Part shown: in pieces, positions 1 through 6,734 of the stretch | How the letters are laid out: the number at the start of each line of letters is the position of its first letter | Numbering within the stretch: position 1 is the stretch's first letter | NCBI GenBank assembly: GCA_035629475.1 | Contig: DASPHS010000082.1 | Location: 1 to 9,984 of the forward strand | Length of the DNA: 9,984 bases | Direction: 5' to 3' | Source: JARIHD01 sp035629475 | Lineage (GTDB): Bacteria > Patescibacteriota > Saccharimonadia > Saccharimonadales > UBA4665 | Translations under genes and position numbers: made by a program | The notes under the pieces: model-generated | Seen by the model: only the letters and a program-made list of their open reading frames with translations | Databases searched by the model: none | Told to the model about the DNA's origin: nothing

Positions 1-3000
1 GGGGCTACGCGCACCGAACACACCCTGCAATACCTGCCGGGTACCGGCACCTACTACGGTGCTACCGAACAGCACATTACTGGCATGACCGAGCCGCACG
101 GCTTTGCTCGGCGCGTAGAATATGACAACCTGCTGCGCACAGTAAAAGACATCGACATTGCCAACCTGGCAACTACCACCGAATGGGACCAGCACAAAGA
201 CCTGGTATACAGCACCACCGATGCCACCGGCCTAAAGAGCACCACGCTGTATGACGATGACCGGCCTATCACCCAGTACGGCCCGGCACCAGCTGCCTGG
301 TACGGCACCGACCGCAAACCGACCAGCACCTACGTCAATGACGTGCCGCGCACCGACACCAACTATGACGAAGGTATGCAGGGGCCCAGTGTGGCGTACT
401 ACGAATACGACACCGTTACCCAAAGCCTGAAGGGTGCACCTAAACTGCACACCACTAATCTGAGTGGTGCGGCAGCGGGTGACTTCACCAAGTACATCAC
501 TGGCGGCGCCTCGCCGGTATCCGGCCTTACCAGCAACTGGGGCATCCGGGCCACCGGCAAAATGCGCCTGCCAACCACCGGCAACTACACCTTCCGGGTG
601 TGGGCAGATAACGGCATGCGCCTGTACATAGACGACAAGATTGTACTGAGCGACTGGAGTGACAGTGCCCAGCGCACCTCAAGATATGTTGGCTTCGACA
701 ACGTAGCCGGCGAGGTGCATCGTTGGCGGCTGGAATACTACCACCGTACCGGTGACAGTAACATCGGCCTGTATATCACACCTCCCGGCGGCATAATCCC
801 CACGGACGAAACCAATGTAGGCGTCAACCAGTACTTCAAGCCGGATTACAACCTGACTACCAGTACCAAGGTGTACGACGCTACGTTGGGCAACAGCACC
901 TCCACTACCAGCTACGGCAGTAATCCGGAATATGGTCTGGCCCAAAGCACCAGTCTGGACCCCACTGGCCTGAACCTGACCACCAGCAGCACCTACGAGA
1001 CGCCAGGGGCTACGGGTAGCTTTATGCGCCAGACCAGCAAGACATTGCCTGGCGGCGGCACAACAAACTACACGCACTACGGGGCCACCGAAACACGCGA
1101 CAACCCGTGTACGACCAGTACCACTGAAGCTTTCCGCCAAGCGGGCTTCATGAAACTGAAAACCGAAGCTGACCCGGACGGTGCTGGCATCCAAACGGGC
1201 AGGGCCACCGAAACCGTTTATGACGACACCGGCCGCGTGGTAGCTACGCGCTACAACACCGACAGCTGGACCTGCACCACTTATGACACTCGTGGTCGGG
1301 TGGCCGAAACCACGGTGCCAGCCTACAACGGAAACGCCGCCCGCACCATCCAAAACGACTACGCCGTGGGCGGTAGCCCGCTAGTTACCACCAGCTGGGA
1401 TGGTAATGGCTGGATAGTGGTCTGGAGTGACCTGCTGGGCCGCACTGTCAAGTACCGTGATGTCTACGACGACGAAACCACCACCAGCTACGACACCCTC
1501 GGCAGACTGACTGGCCGCAGCGGTCCACTCGGCAACGAAACCCTGGTATATGACACTTACAACCGTCTCACTCAGCAAAAGCTGGACGGTACCACTTACG
1601 CCACGGTGTATTACGATACATACAGCCGCATAGACTACGTGGACTACAGCAACGCAAACAGTCTGCGCCTGACGTACGGCCGGGATAGCCTGGGCCGCAC
1701 CAATAGCCAAATCTACCGTATGGGCAATGGCACCACTACGGTAAGCGACACCGTCAACCGCACACAGTCCGGGCAGATCACGAACAACATTGTCCAATCC
1801 GGCAGCAATGACCTGTGGTATACCTATGGCTACGACGGTGCTGATCGCCTGACCTCCCTGAGCGTTGGAGCCAACAGCTTCAGCTACGGTTTTGGCACAC
1901 AGAACACTACTACCTGTGGCACGGGCAATAACAAAAACCCCAACAGCGGCAAAAACAGCAACCGCACCACGCAGACCATTAATGGCGTTGCCACCAATTT
2001 CTGCTACGACTACGCCGACAGGCTGATTGGCAGCAGCGACGCCCAATACAACAGCCCCACCTACGATACCCATGGCAACATGACGCAGATAGGCACCGGT
2101 AGCACGCCGCTGCACCTGTTCTACGATAGTTCCGACCGCAGTACCGGCTACGAACAGTACGACAGCTCCACCACGGGTGTAGGTATGTACTACGACCGTG
2201 ACGTGCAGGGGCGCATAATAGCCCGCTACAAAAACACCATTACCAACGGCAGCTGGGCAAGTGCAGGTACTAGCTTTTACCACTTTACGGGCAGCGGCGA
2301 CACGCCCGACTACGTACGTGATAACAGTTGGAATATAGTAGAAAAGAACATTAGCTTACCTGGTGGCGTGATGCTTACCGTCAAACCGCAGGAAAGCGTA
2401 GCCAACAACCAAAAGCAGTACAGCCTGCCAAACATCCACGGCGACACGCTGCTGACCACCGATGCCGCTGGCACCAACACTAGTACGGGCAACGGCCCGC
2501 AAAACGCCTTTACGTACGATGCCTTCGGCAATGCCCTTACGGGCAGTGTGCTGCCAGCAAATACACATAACGGCAGTTACGGTTGGGTAGGGCAGCATCA
2601 GAAGATTACCGAGGTTGACTTTGCGCTGAAGCCAATTTCCATGGGGGCGAGGGTGTACCTTCCTGGTTTAGGACGATTCACGCAGGTGGATTCGGTAGAG
2701 GGAGGTGTGGAGAATAGCTATGTTTACCCAGCTGATCCGGTGAATGAGTTTGATCTAGATGGACAAGCAATGTTTGGGATTAGTCTGAAGAAGGTCATTA
2801 AAACAGTCACCGTAGCAGCTAATGTCGCTTCATTCGTTCCTGGACCAATAGGAATGGCGGCTAGCGCTATAGCTGCAGTTGGCTACGCCTCACAGGGCAA
2901 TTATGCAGCAGCAGCCGCTTCTTTAGTGGGCTTTATTCCAGGTGGTAAAATGGTAGGGGCTATTGCATACAAAAGCAAGACAGTAAAAACAGCTGTTACA

Positions 3001-3228
3001 AAATCTATGGATGCACAGGCTAAAATGCGAGGTATAGGAGCCCAAAGTAAGCTCTTTGGAATCAAGAGCAATACGAGTAACGGCAAATATAGAGTGGGCT
3101 GGTCTCAGGGCCCAAAGGGAAAGCTAAACTTTAGAATGGGCAAGCCAGGCTCACACAAAGCGTTATTTGGCTATAAATTCAGTACAACCTATAAGTTTCA
3201 TAATGTGTTGCGAGGTATATACAAATGA
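1..3228 (+). CDS. RHS/YD-repeat polymorphic toxin with PA14 domain (5' end outside window)
   Basis: The frame is open from base 1, so only the last 1075 residues are seen. RHS proteins form a hollow shell that encloses and delivers a C-terminal toxin. Seen here: a PA14 domain at about residues 128-265 (core WADNGMRLYIDD, D203/N204/G205, followed by a WSD stretch), a domain usually tied to carbohydrate or adhesive binding. YD repeats follow (YDDTGR, YDTRGR, YDTLGR, YDTYNR, YGYDGADR, YDYADR, YDTHGN, YDAFGN). The core end is GRFTQVDSVEGG (891-902) and PVNEFDLDGQ, the counterpart of the usual DPxG motif. Residues 934-990 are Ala/Gly/Val-rich and hydrophobic, typical of a pre-toxin translocation segment. 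The last ~85 residues are Lys/Arg-rich (motifs YRVGWS, FRMGKPGSHK) and match no toxin family I can name. GC falls from 63% (row 1261-1320, hand count) to 43% (row 2761-2820). The family is certain; the tip's activity is unknown. Confidence 0.93.
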   Translation, partial: GATRTEHTLQYLPGTGTYYGATEQHITGMTEPHGFARRVEYDNLLRTVKDIDIANLATTTEWDQHKDLVYSTTDATGLKSTTLYDDDRPITQYGPAPAAWYGTDRKPTSTYVNDVPRTDTNYDEGMQGPSVAYYEYDTVTQSLKGAPKLHTTNLSGAAAGDFTKYITGGASPVSGLTSNWGIRATGKMRLPTTGNYTFRVWADNGMRLYIDDKIVLSDWSDSAQRTSRYVGFDNVAGEVHRWRLEYYHRTGDSNIGLYITPPGGIIPTDETNVGVNQYFKPDYNLTTSTKVYDATLGNSTSTTSYGSNPEYGLAQSTSLDPTGLNLTTSSTYETPGATGSFMRQTSKTLPGGGTTNYTHYGATETRDNPCTTSTTEAFRQAGFMKLKTEADPDGAGIQTGRATETVYDDTGRVVATRYNTDSWTCTTYDTRGRVAETTVPAYNGNAARTIQNDYAVGGSPLVTTSWDGNGWIVVWSDLLGRTVKYRDVYDDETTTSYDTLGRLTGRSGPLGNETLVYDTYNRLTQQKLDGTTYATVYYDTYSRIDYVDYSNANSLRLTYGRDSLGRTNSQIYRMGNGTTTVSDTVNRTQSGQITNNIVQSGSNDLWYTYGYDGADRLTSLSVGANSFSYGFGTQNTTTCGTGNNKNPNSGKNSNRTTQTINGVATNFCYDYADRLIGSSDAQYNSPTYDTHGNMTQIGTGSTPLHLFYDSSDRSTGYEQYDSSTTGVGMYYDRDVQGRIIARYKNTITNGSWASAGTSFYHFTGSGDTPDYVRDNSWNIVEKNISLPGGVMLTVKPQESVANNQKQYSLPNIHGDTLLTTDAAGTNTSTGNGPQNAFTYDAFGNALTGSVLPANTHNGSYGWVGQHQKITEVDFALKPISMGARVYLPGLGRFTQVDSVEGGVENSYVYPADPVNEFDLDGQAMFGISLKKVIKTVTVAANVASFVPGPIGMAASAIAAVGYASQGNYAAAAASLVGFIPGGKMVGAIAYKSKTVKTAVTKSMDAQAKMRGIGAQSKLFGIKSNTSNGKYRVGWSQGPKGKLNFRMGKPGSHKALFGYKFSTTYKFHNVLRGIYK

Positions 3229-3593
3229 TAGATAAGTTTTATGCCCTATATAAATTTGTAAGTGATAGATTAGGTGTCGAGAATATTAAACTAGAAGAAC
3301 TCCACTCGCCTAATGGTGTGATAATGGAAATTGATAGTAGGGGTTTTTCGCCTGTAGTCGACAAAATTGAAATCTCGCTTTATGACGACGACATATTTAG
3401 GGGCTTCATGCTCATTGATGACTTCAGATTTGAATATAATTCTAACGAAGATGATGCGATAGAAGATATCAAGAGATACATTAATGCAATCAAGATGCAG
3501 AAAATATATATCAAGGGGTATAAGTTGCTAGGCGTAACCTTCAATAAAAAACTTTTAATCGAGGATTCCGGAGCCCACGGGACACATCTCTGA
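3225..3593 (+). CDS. Putative cognate immunity protein of the RHS toxin
   Basis: The 122-residue product is not from a family I recognise. The ATG overlaps the RHS stop codon (ATGA), with GAGG about nine bases upstream, so translation is probably coupled to that of the toxin, as is usual for toxin/immunity pairs. The protein is small, soluble and clearly acidic (runs such as DDD, NEDDAIED), which complements the strongly basic toxin tip and fits an inhibitor that plugs a nucleic-acid-binding face. Predicted pattern: an N-terminal helix, several beta strands (IEISLYDDD, FMLIDDFRFEY) and a helix (DAIEDIKRYINAIK). The region is AT-rich (row 3421-3480 is 30% GC by hand count) and continues the low-GC block begun in the toxin tip. 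The last residues (EDSGAHGTHL) lie in a locally GC-richer patch and may not belong to the original gene. The immunity role is inferred from position and charge. Confidence 0.72.
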   Translation: MIDKFYALYKFVSDRLGVENIKLEELHSPNGVIMEIDSRGFSPVVDKIEISLYDDDIFRGFMLIDDFRFEYNSNEDDAIEDIKRYINAIKMQKIYIKGYKLLGVTFNKKLLIEDSGAHGTHL

Positions 3594-3622
3594 AAAACAA
3601 AGACGTAAATGGAATAATAACT

Positions 3623-3940
3623 GTGGCCAAACAAAGAAAATGCTGGATATTTGCTTACCTTTATAGTGATAAGTACGTAGCAGAAGAAGTGATTGATTCA
3701 CCAGAACATAGATTGGCAAATTTAGAATATGCCGACGTTAAGAAGAATGAATATCAATTGTGGGAATATCCTAGTGGAAAGATATTCAGTATCCAGCCGG
3801 ACCGTGGGCTCGATCCAAATGAGAATCAATATGCTACGCCCTATGGCGCGTCAGGTACGGTATGGCAGCCGCGGCTTGTAGAGATAGGTATCGAAACGGA
3901 TAAAGTGGAGCAAGCTTACAGAGACTTAGCTAAGGATTGA
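3623..3940 (+). CDS. Small hypothetical protein, possible orphan immunity protein
   Basis: The 105-residue product starts at GTG 3623 (MAKQRKCWIF). I do not recognise a family. It is a compact soluble protein without signal peptide or membrane segment. Aromatic-rich stretches (WIFAYLYSDKYV, LWEYPSG, TVWQPR) suggest a beta-rich fold, with a final helix (KVEQAYRDLAKD). It begins 29 bases after the preceding stop and sits in the same low-GC block, so it is probably co-transcribed with the toxin. The start is uncertain: no good ribosome binding site precedes GTG 3623, no in-frame ATG is available, and the frame stays open upstream to 3548, inside the end of the preceding gene. It may therefore be a fragment whose own 5' end was lost in a rearrangement. 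Its function is inferred only from context. Confidence 0.55.
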   Translation: MAKQRKCWIFAYLYSDKYVAEEVIDSPEHRLANLEYADVKKNEYQLWEYPSGKIFSIQPDRGLDPNENQYATPYGASGTVWQPRLVEIGIETDKVEQAYRDLAKD

Positions 3941-3972
3941 TCTGTAGAGGCTACCGCAAACAGAAGAATTCT

Positions 3973-4022
3973 GAGGTCGTACCTCTGAAAGCTAATAATA
4001 TGGTCTAGCTATCGGCTAAGCC
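3973..4022. other. Two intergenic hairpins between 3940 and 4034
   Basis: This 93-base gap holds a short stem, GAGGT-CGT-ACCTC (3973-3985). It also holds a longer one in which GGT.TAGC (4002-4009) pairs with GCTA.GCC (4015-4022) around the loop TATCG, with one C/A mismatch and one G-T wobble. Neither is followed by a T run on the plus strand, so they are not obvious terminators. The second shares the string CTAGCTATC with the hairpin at 4477-4506. The next gene's Shine-Dalgarno sequence (AGAGGG, 4024-4029) follows directly. No convincing promoter was seen here. Confidence 0.4.
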
Positions 4023-4033
4023 TAGAGGGTTAT

Positions 4034-4450
4034 ATGAAAGTCAAACTAGTCAGCACCAGCATAAACGATCTCCCTAAACGTTTTCGTAGATATGCATATG
4101 GCCAGGATGAGCATAATAACCTTGTAGATATGGTAGTTGGTGAATCGTACGAGGTGTATGGCTATAGGGAATTTGATGGTGAAAGTTTCTACCTAGTGCT
4201 TAACCCCGATACACTCTGGTGGATGCCAGCAAAATTATACGAACCTTCTGCTGAGACAATCAAACCCCGGCTGCCCCGTAACTGGGTTAGAGTTGAGCAT
4301 CGCGAGGACGCTAATGATTCAAGCGAAGACCCTGACGTCATTATTGCTCCCCAGGCTTATCATGATAATGTAAAAGACATAGAAGATAACACTCCTAAGG
4401 GACAACGGGCATCAAAAGCAATTCAGGATGCAGAAAGAGGGTGGGAGTAG
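4034..4450 (+). CDS. Immunity-like small protein of uncharacterised family
   Basis: The 138-residue product starts at ATG 4034, preceded by AGAGGG four bases upstream. The central part (GESYEVYGYREFDGESFYLV, then WWMPAKLYEP and LPRNWVRVE) resembles small uncharacterised proteins often found beside polymorphic toxins: a short beta-barrel in which a 'key-Y-x-V' strand is followed by a 'WYP-x-x-LFE...W' strand pair. I have no family name for them. The C-terminal third is acidic and helical (NVKDIEDN, KAIQDAERGWE). There is no signal peptide or membrane segment, so a cytoplasmic protein is expected. It has its own ribosome binding site and hairpins on both sides, so it may be read through from the toxin operon. 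The immunity role is an inference from fold pattern and neighbourhood. Confidence 0.62.
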   Translation: MKVKLVSTSINDLPKRFRRYAYGQDEHNNLVDMVVGESYEVYGYREFDGESFYLVLNPDTLWWMPAKLYEPSAETIKPRLPRNWVRVEHREDANDSSEDPDVIIAPQAYHDNVKDIEDNTPKGQRASKAIQDAERGWE

Positions 4451-4476
4451 CTCGACAACTTGCTCCGAGTTAGAAA

Positions 4477-4506
4477 AATATGACCTAGCTATCACTAGGT
4501 CATATT
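4477..4506. terminator. Perfect 12-bp inverted repeat after the 4034-4450 gene
   Basis: AATATGACCTAG (4477-4488) and CTAGGTCATATT (4495-4506) are perfect reverse complements around the six-base loop CTATCA. It begins 26 bases after the 4034-4450 stop and ends just ahead of the next promoter. On the plus strand the stem is followed by CCATTG, not a T run. On the minus strand it is followed by a T run (positions 4478-4474), so it would terminate transcription better from the opposite direction. It could also be an operator or an mRNA 3'-end stabiliser. Confidence 0.6.
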
Positions 4507-4516
4507 CCATTGCGAG

Positions 4517-4533
4517 GTAACCCATGTTATATT
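4517..4533 (+). promoter_or_regulatory. Promoter of GTAAC-N6-TATATT type
   Basis: GTAAC (4517-4521), six bases (CCATGT) and TATATT (4528-4533) form an extended -10 (TG-T-TATATT). The sequence 17 bases upstream of the -10 (TTCCAT) is a poor -35. The same arrangement occurs before four other genes here. The predicted RNA start near 4540 lies only 2-3 bases before ATG 4543. Confidence 0.6.
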
Positions 4534-4542
4534 GCCGTAAAC

Positions 4543-5127
4543 ATGTTTGATACCGAGAACGCCAAAATCGCTATACAGAAATTAGAAGCCTCGGGTGTCA
4601 AGATTGTAGCAGGCTTGTGGCAGCAAGAGATAAACCTAATCGAAGACGCGTACGGCATCGTCCTACCCGAAGATCTTAAATGTTTGCTGAGTGTAGGTGT
4701 GCCAGTGGGCGAACACTTTCCTGACTGGCATGGCAATCCCCAGTTGCTCGTCCAGGAGTCAAGGGAATCCATTAATGCTGCTTTTAGCTTTGATATAAAA
4801 GAGAATAACTACTGGTGCGATCTGTTCGGGGCGAAGCCCGATAATAATGAACAGGCAATCAGCAAGGCATTAGACGTTATCGCTGACTGGCCCCCTTTAA
4901 TCCGAATATATGCACATAGATATATGGCTACCGATCACCCAACCAATAATCCTATATTATCCGTGCATCAGGCAACGGACAGTATCTACTATGGATATAA
5001 CCTTGCTGACTATCTTTTTCATGAGTTTAACATTACCTTACCGATTGAAAAGCCCAAGGACCCTCCCGTGGTGTCAAAATGGGGCGATGCATTTGATCTT
5101 CTTAACGAGGTAGAGCCAAACGCATGA
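4543..5127 (+). CDS. SMI1/KNR4 (SUKH)-family immunity-type protein
   Basis: The 194-residue product matches the SUKH pattern I know from many bacterial immunity genes. It has an N-terminal helix, then EDAYGIVLPEDLKCLL (34-49), the 'glycine-rich turn' equivalent VGVPVGEHFPDWHG (51-64) and later IYAHRYM (122-128). The C-terminal part reads NPILSVHQ...IYYGYNLADYLFHEF (136-162), closely following the 'PVFSV.Q.D.I.YG.DLADYL..EF' ending of this subgroup. SUKH proteins bind and neutralise diverse secreted toxins in the cytoplasm; which toxin is meant here is unknown. ATG 4543 is preferred to an in-frame TTG at 4510 because the TTG lies upstream of the -10 box. No Shine-Dalgarno sequence precedes 4543, so the mRNA is probably leaderless. 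Its stop overlaps the next start (ATGA), so the two genes form an operon. Confidence 0.78.
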   Translation: MFDTENAKIAIQKLEASGVKIVAGLWQQEINLIEDAYGIVLPEDLKCLLSVGVPVGEHFPDWHGNPQLLVQESRESINAAFSFDIKENNYWCDLFGAKPDNNEQAISKALDVIADWPPLIRIYAHRYMATDHPTNNPILSVHQATDSIYYGYNLADYLFHEFNITLPIEKPKDPPVVSKWGDAFDLLNEVEPNA

Positions 5128-5597
5128 AATTTGTACATAAAAACGAAGAGTACATTGCCGGTGAAACAACTTTTAGTATCAGCGATGAGTCGATTGAATT
5201 TACGGCACAGAAATCCAGCGAGTTGCTGGAGCCAAGTACTGCCTCGCTAATAGTGGCGGGAACCATACAAATTGAATTTAGTACGCATTCGGGTAGGCTC
5301 TTGCACGTTTGGGGGTATAGCCCACGGGAACAATGGACCAGACTTGCGGATGCGCTTGAGATTAATGCTAGGGCAGGCGCTGTGTATCTAACCGATCTTA
5401 ATACAGCTGGTAGTGGCGAAGGATATAATACTGTTCTCACGGATGCCACGCCTACTTACTATGAAGGATCAGGGCACCTACTAATTGGTGACTATCAGGT
5501 GGGGAATACCTTAATTGAAATCGCTTCGGGTGCATTTATAAGCTTGGACGGAAATGATTTACAAGGCGTTATTGTCTATTTGCAGAAAGGGTTATAG
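5124..5597 (+). CDS. Immunity-like protein with HVWGYSP motif
   Basis: The 157-residue product is translated from an ATG that overlaps the SUKH-type gene's stop by ATGA, so the two should be made together. The middle (RLLHVWGYSPREQW, then ARAGAVYL) recalls uncharacterised bacterial proteins with a 'VWGYCPxxxW...PP.A..G' pattern. In those proteins, as here, a late 'GxYxIG...IEIASGxxxxLD' strand region closes the domain (here HLLIGDY, TLIEIASGAFISLDG). I know no family name or biochemical role for them. The protein is soluble, acidic and beta-rich, with no signal peptide. Coupling to a SUKH-type gene and the surrounding array suggest immunity. It might be a partner subunit of the SUKH protein or an independent immunity protein against another toxin. 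Confidence 0.68.
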   Translation: MKFVHKNEEYIAGETTFSISDESIEFTAQKSSELLEPSTASLIVAGTIQIEFSTHSGRLLHVWGYSPREQWTRLADALEINARAGAVYLTDLNTAGSGEGYNTVLTDATPTYYEGSGHLLIGDYQVGNTLIEIASGAFISLDGNDLQGVIVYLQKGL

Positions 5598-5671
5598 GCA
5601 AGGGCAGAGAGTAGAATCTGGCACATGTCATGGCTTCTGAAAATGGTTTGATCAGGATAGAATAAAGGGTA

Positions 5672-5962
5672 ATGAAAATACCAATTAATGACGCGCTACC
5701 CAATTACATAAAAGGACCTTACGGTTTCAAGGAGCCTCGTGGGTCCATCGAAGGACAGGTAGCGTCCATACCCGAGATTACCAAAAAGTTTGAGCCTGTA
5801 GACGTCTTAAACGGTGCGATAGAGCTCATTGACGTTAACTCCAATACAATAACGTTGGTTACGGAAGATCTTACCTTTTTACAAAGCAATGAATACCCAC
5901 CTGATTCTAGTATATTCATAAATATTTCAGACTTTGGCGTCCAAGTCCCGGTTGATTCTTAG
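5672..5962 (+). CDS. 96-residue hypothetical protein
   Basis: I do not recognise this small acidic protein (MKIPINDALPNYIK start). It has no membrane segment or signal peptide. The sequence alternates short hydrophobic strands (GAIELIDV, TITLVTED, SSIFINISDFGVQV), so an all-beta fold is likely. The 74-base gap upstream contains a -10-like TAGAAT (5658-5663) that would place RNA start about two bases before the ATG. AAAGGG (5664-5669) is only two bases from the ATG, close for a ribosome binding site. The gene is last in the plus-strand array and converges on the minus-strand gene that ends at 6006, with a shared hairpin between. It could be an immunity protein like its neighbours, but only position supports that. 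Confidence 0.5.
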   Translation: MKIPINDALPNYIKGPYGFKEPRGSIEGQVASIPEITKKFEPVDVLNGAIELIDVNSNTITLVTEDLTFLQSNEYPPDSSIFINISDFGVQVPVDS

Positions 5963-5977
5963 GGATTCAAAGAACAC

Positions 5978-6007
5978 AGCCTAATTATCGGCTGGGCTAG
6001 CTCTTTT
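5978..6007. terminator. Bidirectional hairpin between convergent genes
   Basis: AGCCTA (5978-5983) pairs with TGGGCT (5993-5998), one G-T wobble, around a nine-base loop, and is followed by AGCTCTTTT on the plus strand. On the minus strand the same stem follows the stop of the 6006-6602 gene and leads into TTCTTTG. It sits exactly between two converging genes, so it probably ends both transcripts. Confidence 0.6.
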
Positions 6008-6602
6008 ACTCTAGTGGATCGAGCGGCTCAACGTACAGACCAAGCGCCTCGGCCTTTGCGACTGCATTCTTCGCGGGAGTGTGACAGCTAATGTACATGT
6101 AGTAGTCCCAGCCTACAGATAAAGTGAATTTACGGGGCGCCGCAAAGCTGCAGCCTATATCCTCACGTAGCATCGCCCTCAGTAAAGTTGGAATTTGCTC
6201 CGGGGTAACAGATTGACGATTTTTGAGTGTGATTTGCTGATGAAGCCCTAGGGCAACAATCCGCTCGCTCGGCTCACCAGTGACAACATCATAGGCAGTT
6301 AGCTTGTCGACGCCCGAATCTGCCAAAAAGGCCATGGCCGCTTCGACGTAACGACTTTCCATATCCAGGTAGTCCTCAAGGGTAAACTTTTTGCCATTAA
6401 AGGTTTTGCCAATTTCCTGCCACATTATCCAGTCATCACCCTGATATGCGCCATTTTCATCCCTTAGCTTTGGGTCGTATTTCGTGACTCGCCAGAAGTT
6501 GTCGGCACGCTGATTAAGTACCCTGAACGTACTAAAGAGTTCAGGGAGTATAAATAAGAATAGTATTGGCCTTATTAGTAAAAGCCGATGTAGGAACCGC
6601 AT
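6006..6602 (-). CDS. Membrane-anchored protein of unknown family
   Basis: The 198-residue product has one N-terminal hydrophobic helix (about residues 6-26, LLLIRPILFLFILPELF) followed by a soluble domain. The arginines before and after the helix leave the orientation open. The soluble part contains a RDENGAY...W..IG..F.G..FTLEDYL..E..YV pattern, and later LRAMLRED and SVGWDYYMYI. This recalls uncharacterised actinobacterial proteins, but I cannot name the family. ATG 6602 is chosen over the in-frame ATG at 6611 because the latter lies inside the -10 box. ATG 6602 falls at the predicted RNA start and lacks a Shine-Dalgarno sequence (leaderless). The gene is monocistronic, with its own promoter and the convergent hairpin at 5978-6007 as terminator. 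It may be an immunity protein against a membrane- or envelope-acting toxin, or unrelated. Confidence 0.72.
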   Translation of the reverse strand: MRFLHRLLLIRPILFLFILPELFSTFRVLNQRADNFWRVTKYDPKLRDENGAYQGDDWIMWQEIGKTFNGKKFTLEDYLDMESRYVEAAMAFLADSGVDKLTAYDVVTGEPSERIVALGLHQQITLKNRQSVTPEQIPTLLRAMLREDIGCSFAAPRKFTLSVGWDYYMYISCHTPAKNAVAKAEALGLYVEPLDPLE

Positions 6603-6609
6603 GCCCGGC

Positions 6610-6639
6610 ATTATACCCGTAGTTACCTGAATAGTGCAA
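6610..6639 (-). promoter_or_regulatory. Promoter of GTAAC-N6-TATAAT type with a -35 box
   Basis: On the minus strand: TTGCAC (6639-6634), an 18-base spacer containing GTAAC (6626-6622), six bases (TACGGG) and TATAAT (6615-6610). It is the only one of the five GTAAC promoters here with a fair -35. Predicted start is 6603-6602, at the ATG of the downstream gene. Confidence 0.65.
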
Positions 6640-6681
6640 TTTTAACAATAATATTATCCCTGTAAAGGAGACCTATCCATA

Positions 6682-6715
6682 ATGAAAACACCCTCATCAG
6701 CGAGGGTGTTTTCAT
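6682..6715. terminator. Intrinsic terminator, 14-bp perfect stem
   Basis: ATGAAAACACCCTC (6682-6695) and GAGGGTGTTTTCAT (6702-6715) pair perfectly around ATCAGC. The GC-rich inner stem flanked by A and T runs is the classic intrinsic terminator form and works in both directions. It lies 20 bases beyond the stop of the 6735-7688 minus-strand gene and insulates the next minus-strand gene, which has its own promoter. Confidence 0.9.
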
Positions 6716-6734
6716 AGTGTAGTACTACTAAGAT

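Noticed and set aside
679..2283. Two long minus-strand open frames (224 and 300 codons) opposite the RHS gene
   Set aside because: They mirror the GC-rich codon pattern of the RHS frame. Their translations are Val/Ala/Gly-rich without recognisable domains, and the RHS reading is certain.
4510..4542. TTG start giving the SUKH-type protein 11 extra residues
   Set aside because: It lies upstream of the -10 box, so it would not be in the transcript from this promoter, and the extension looks like promoter sequence.
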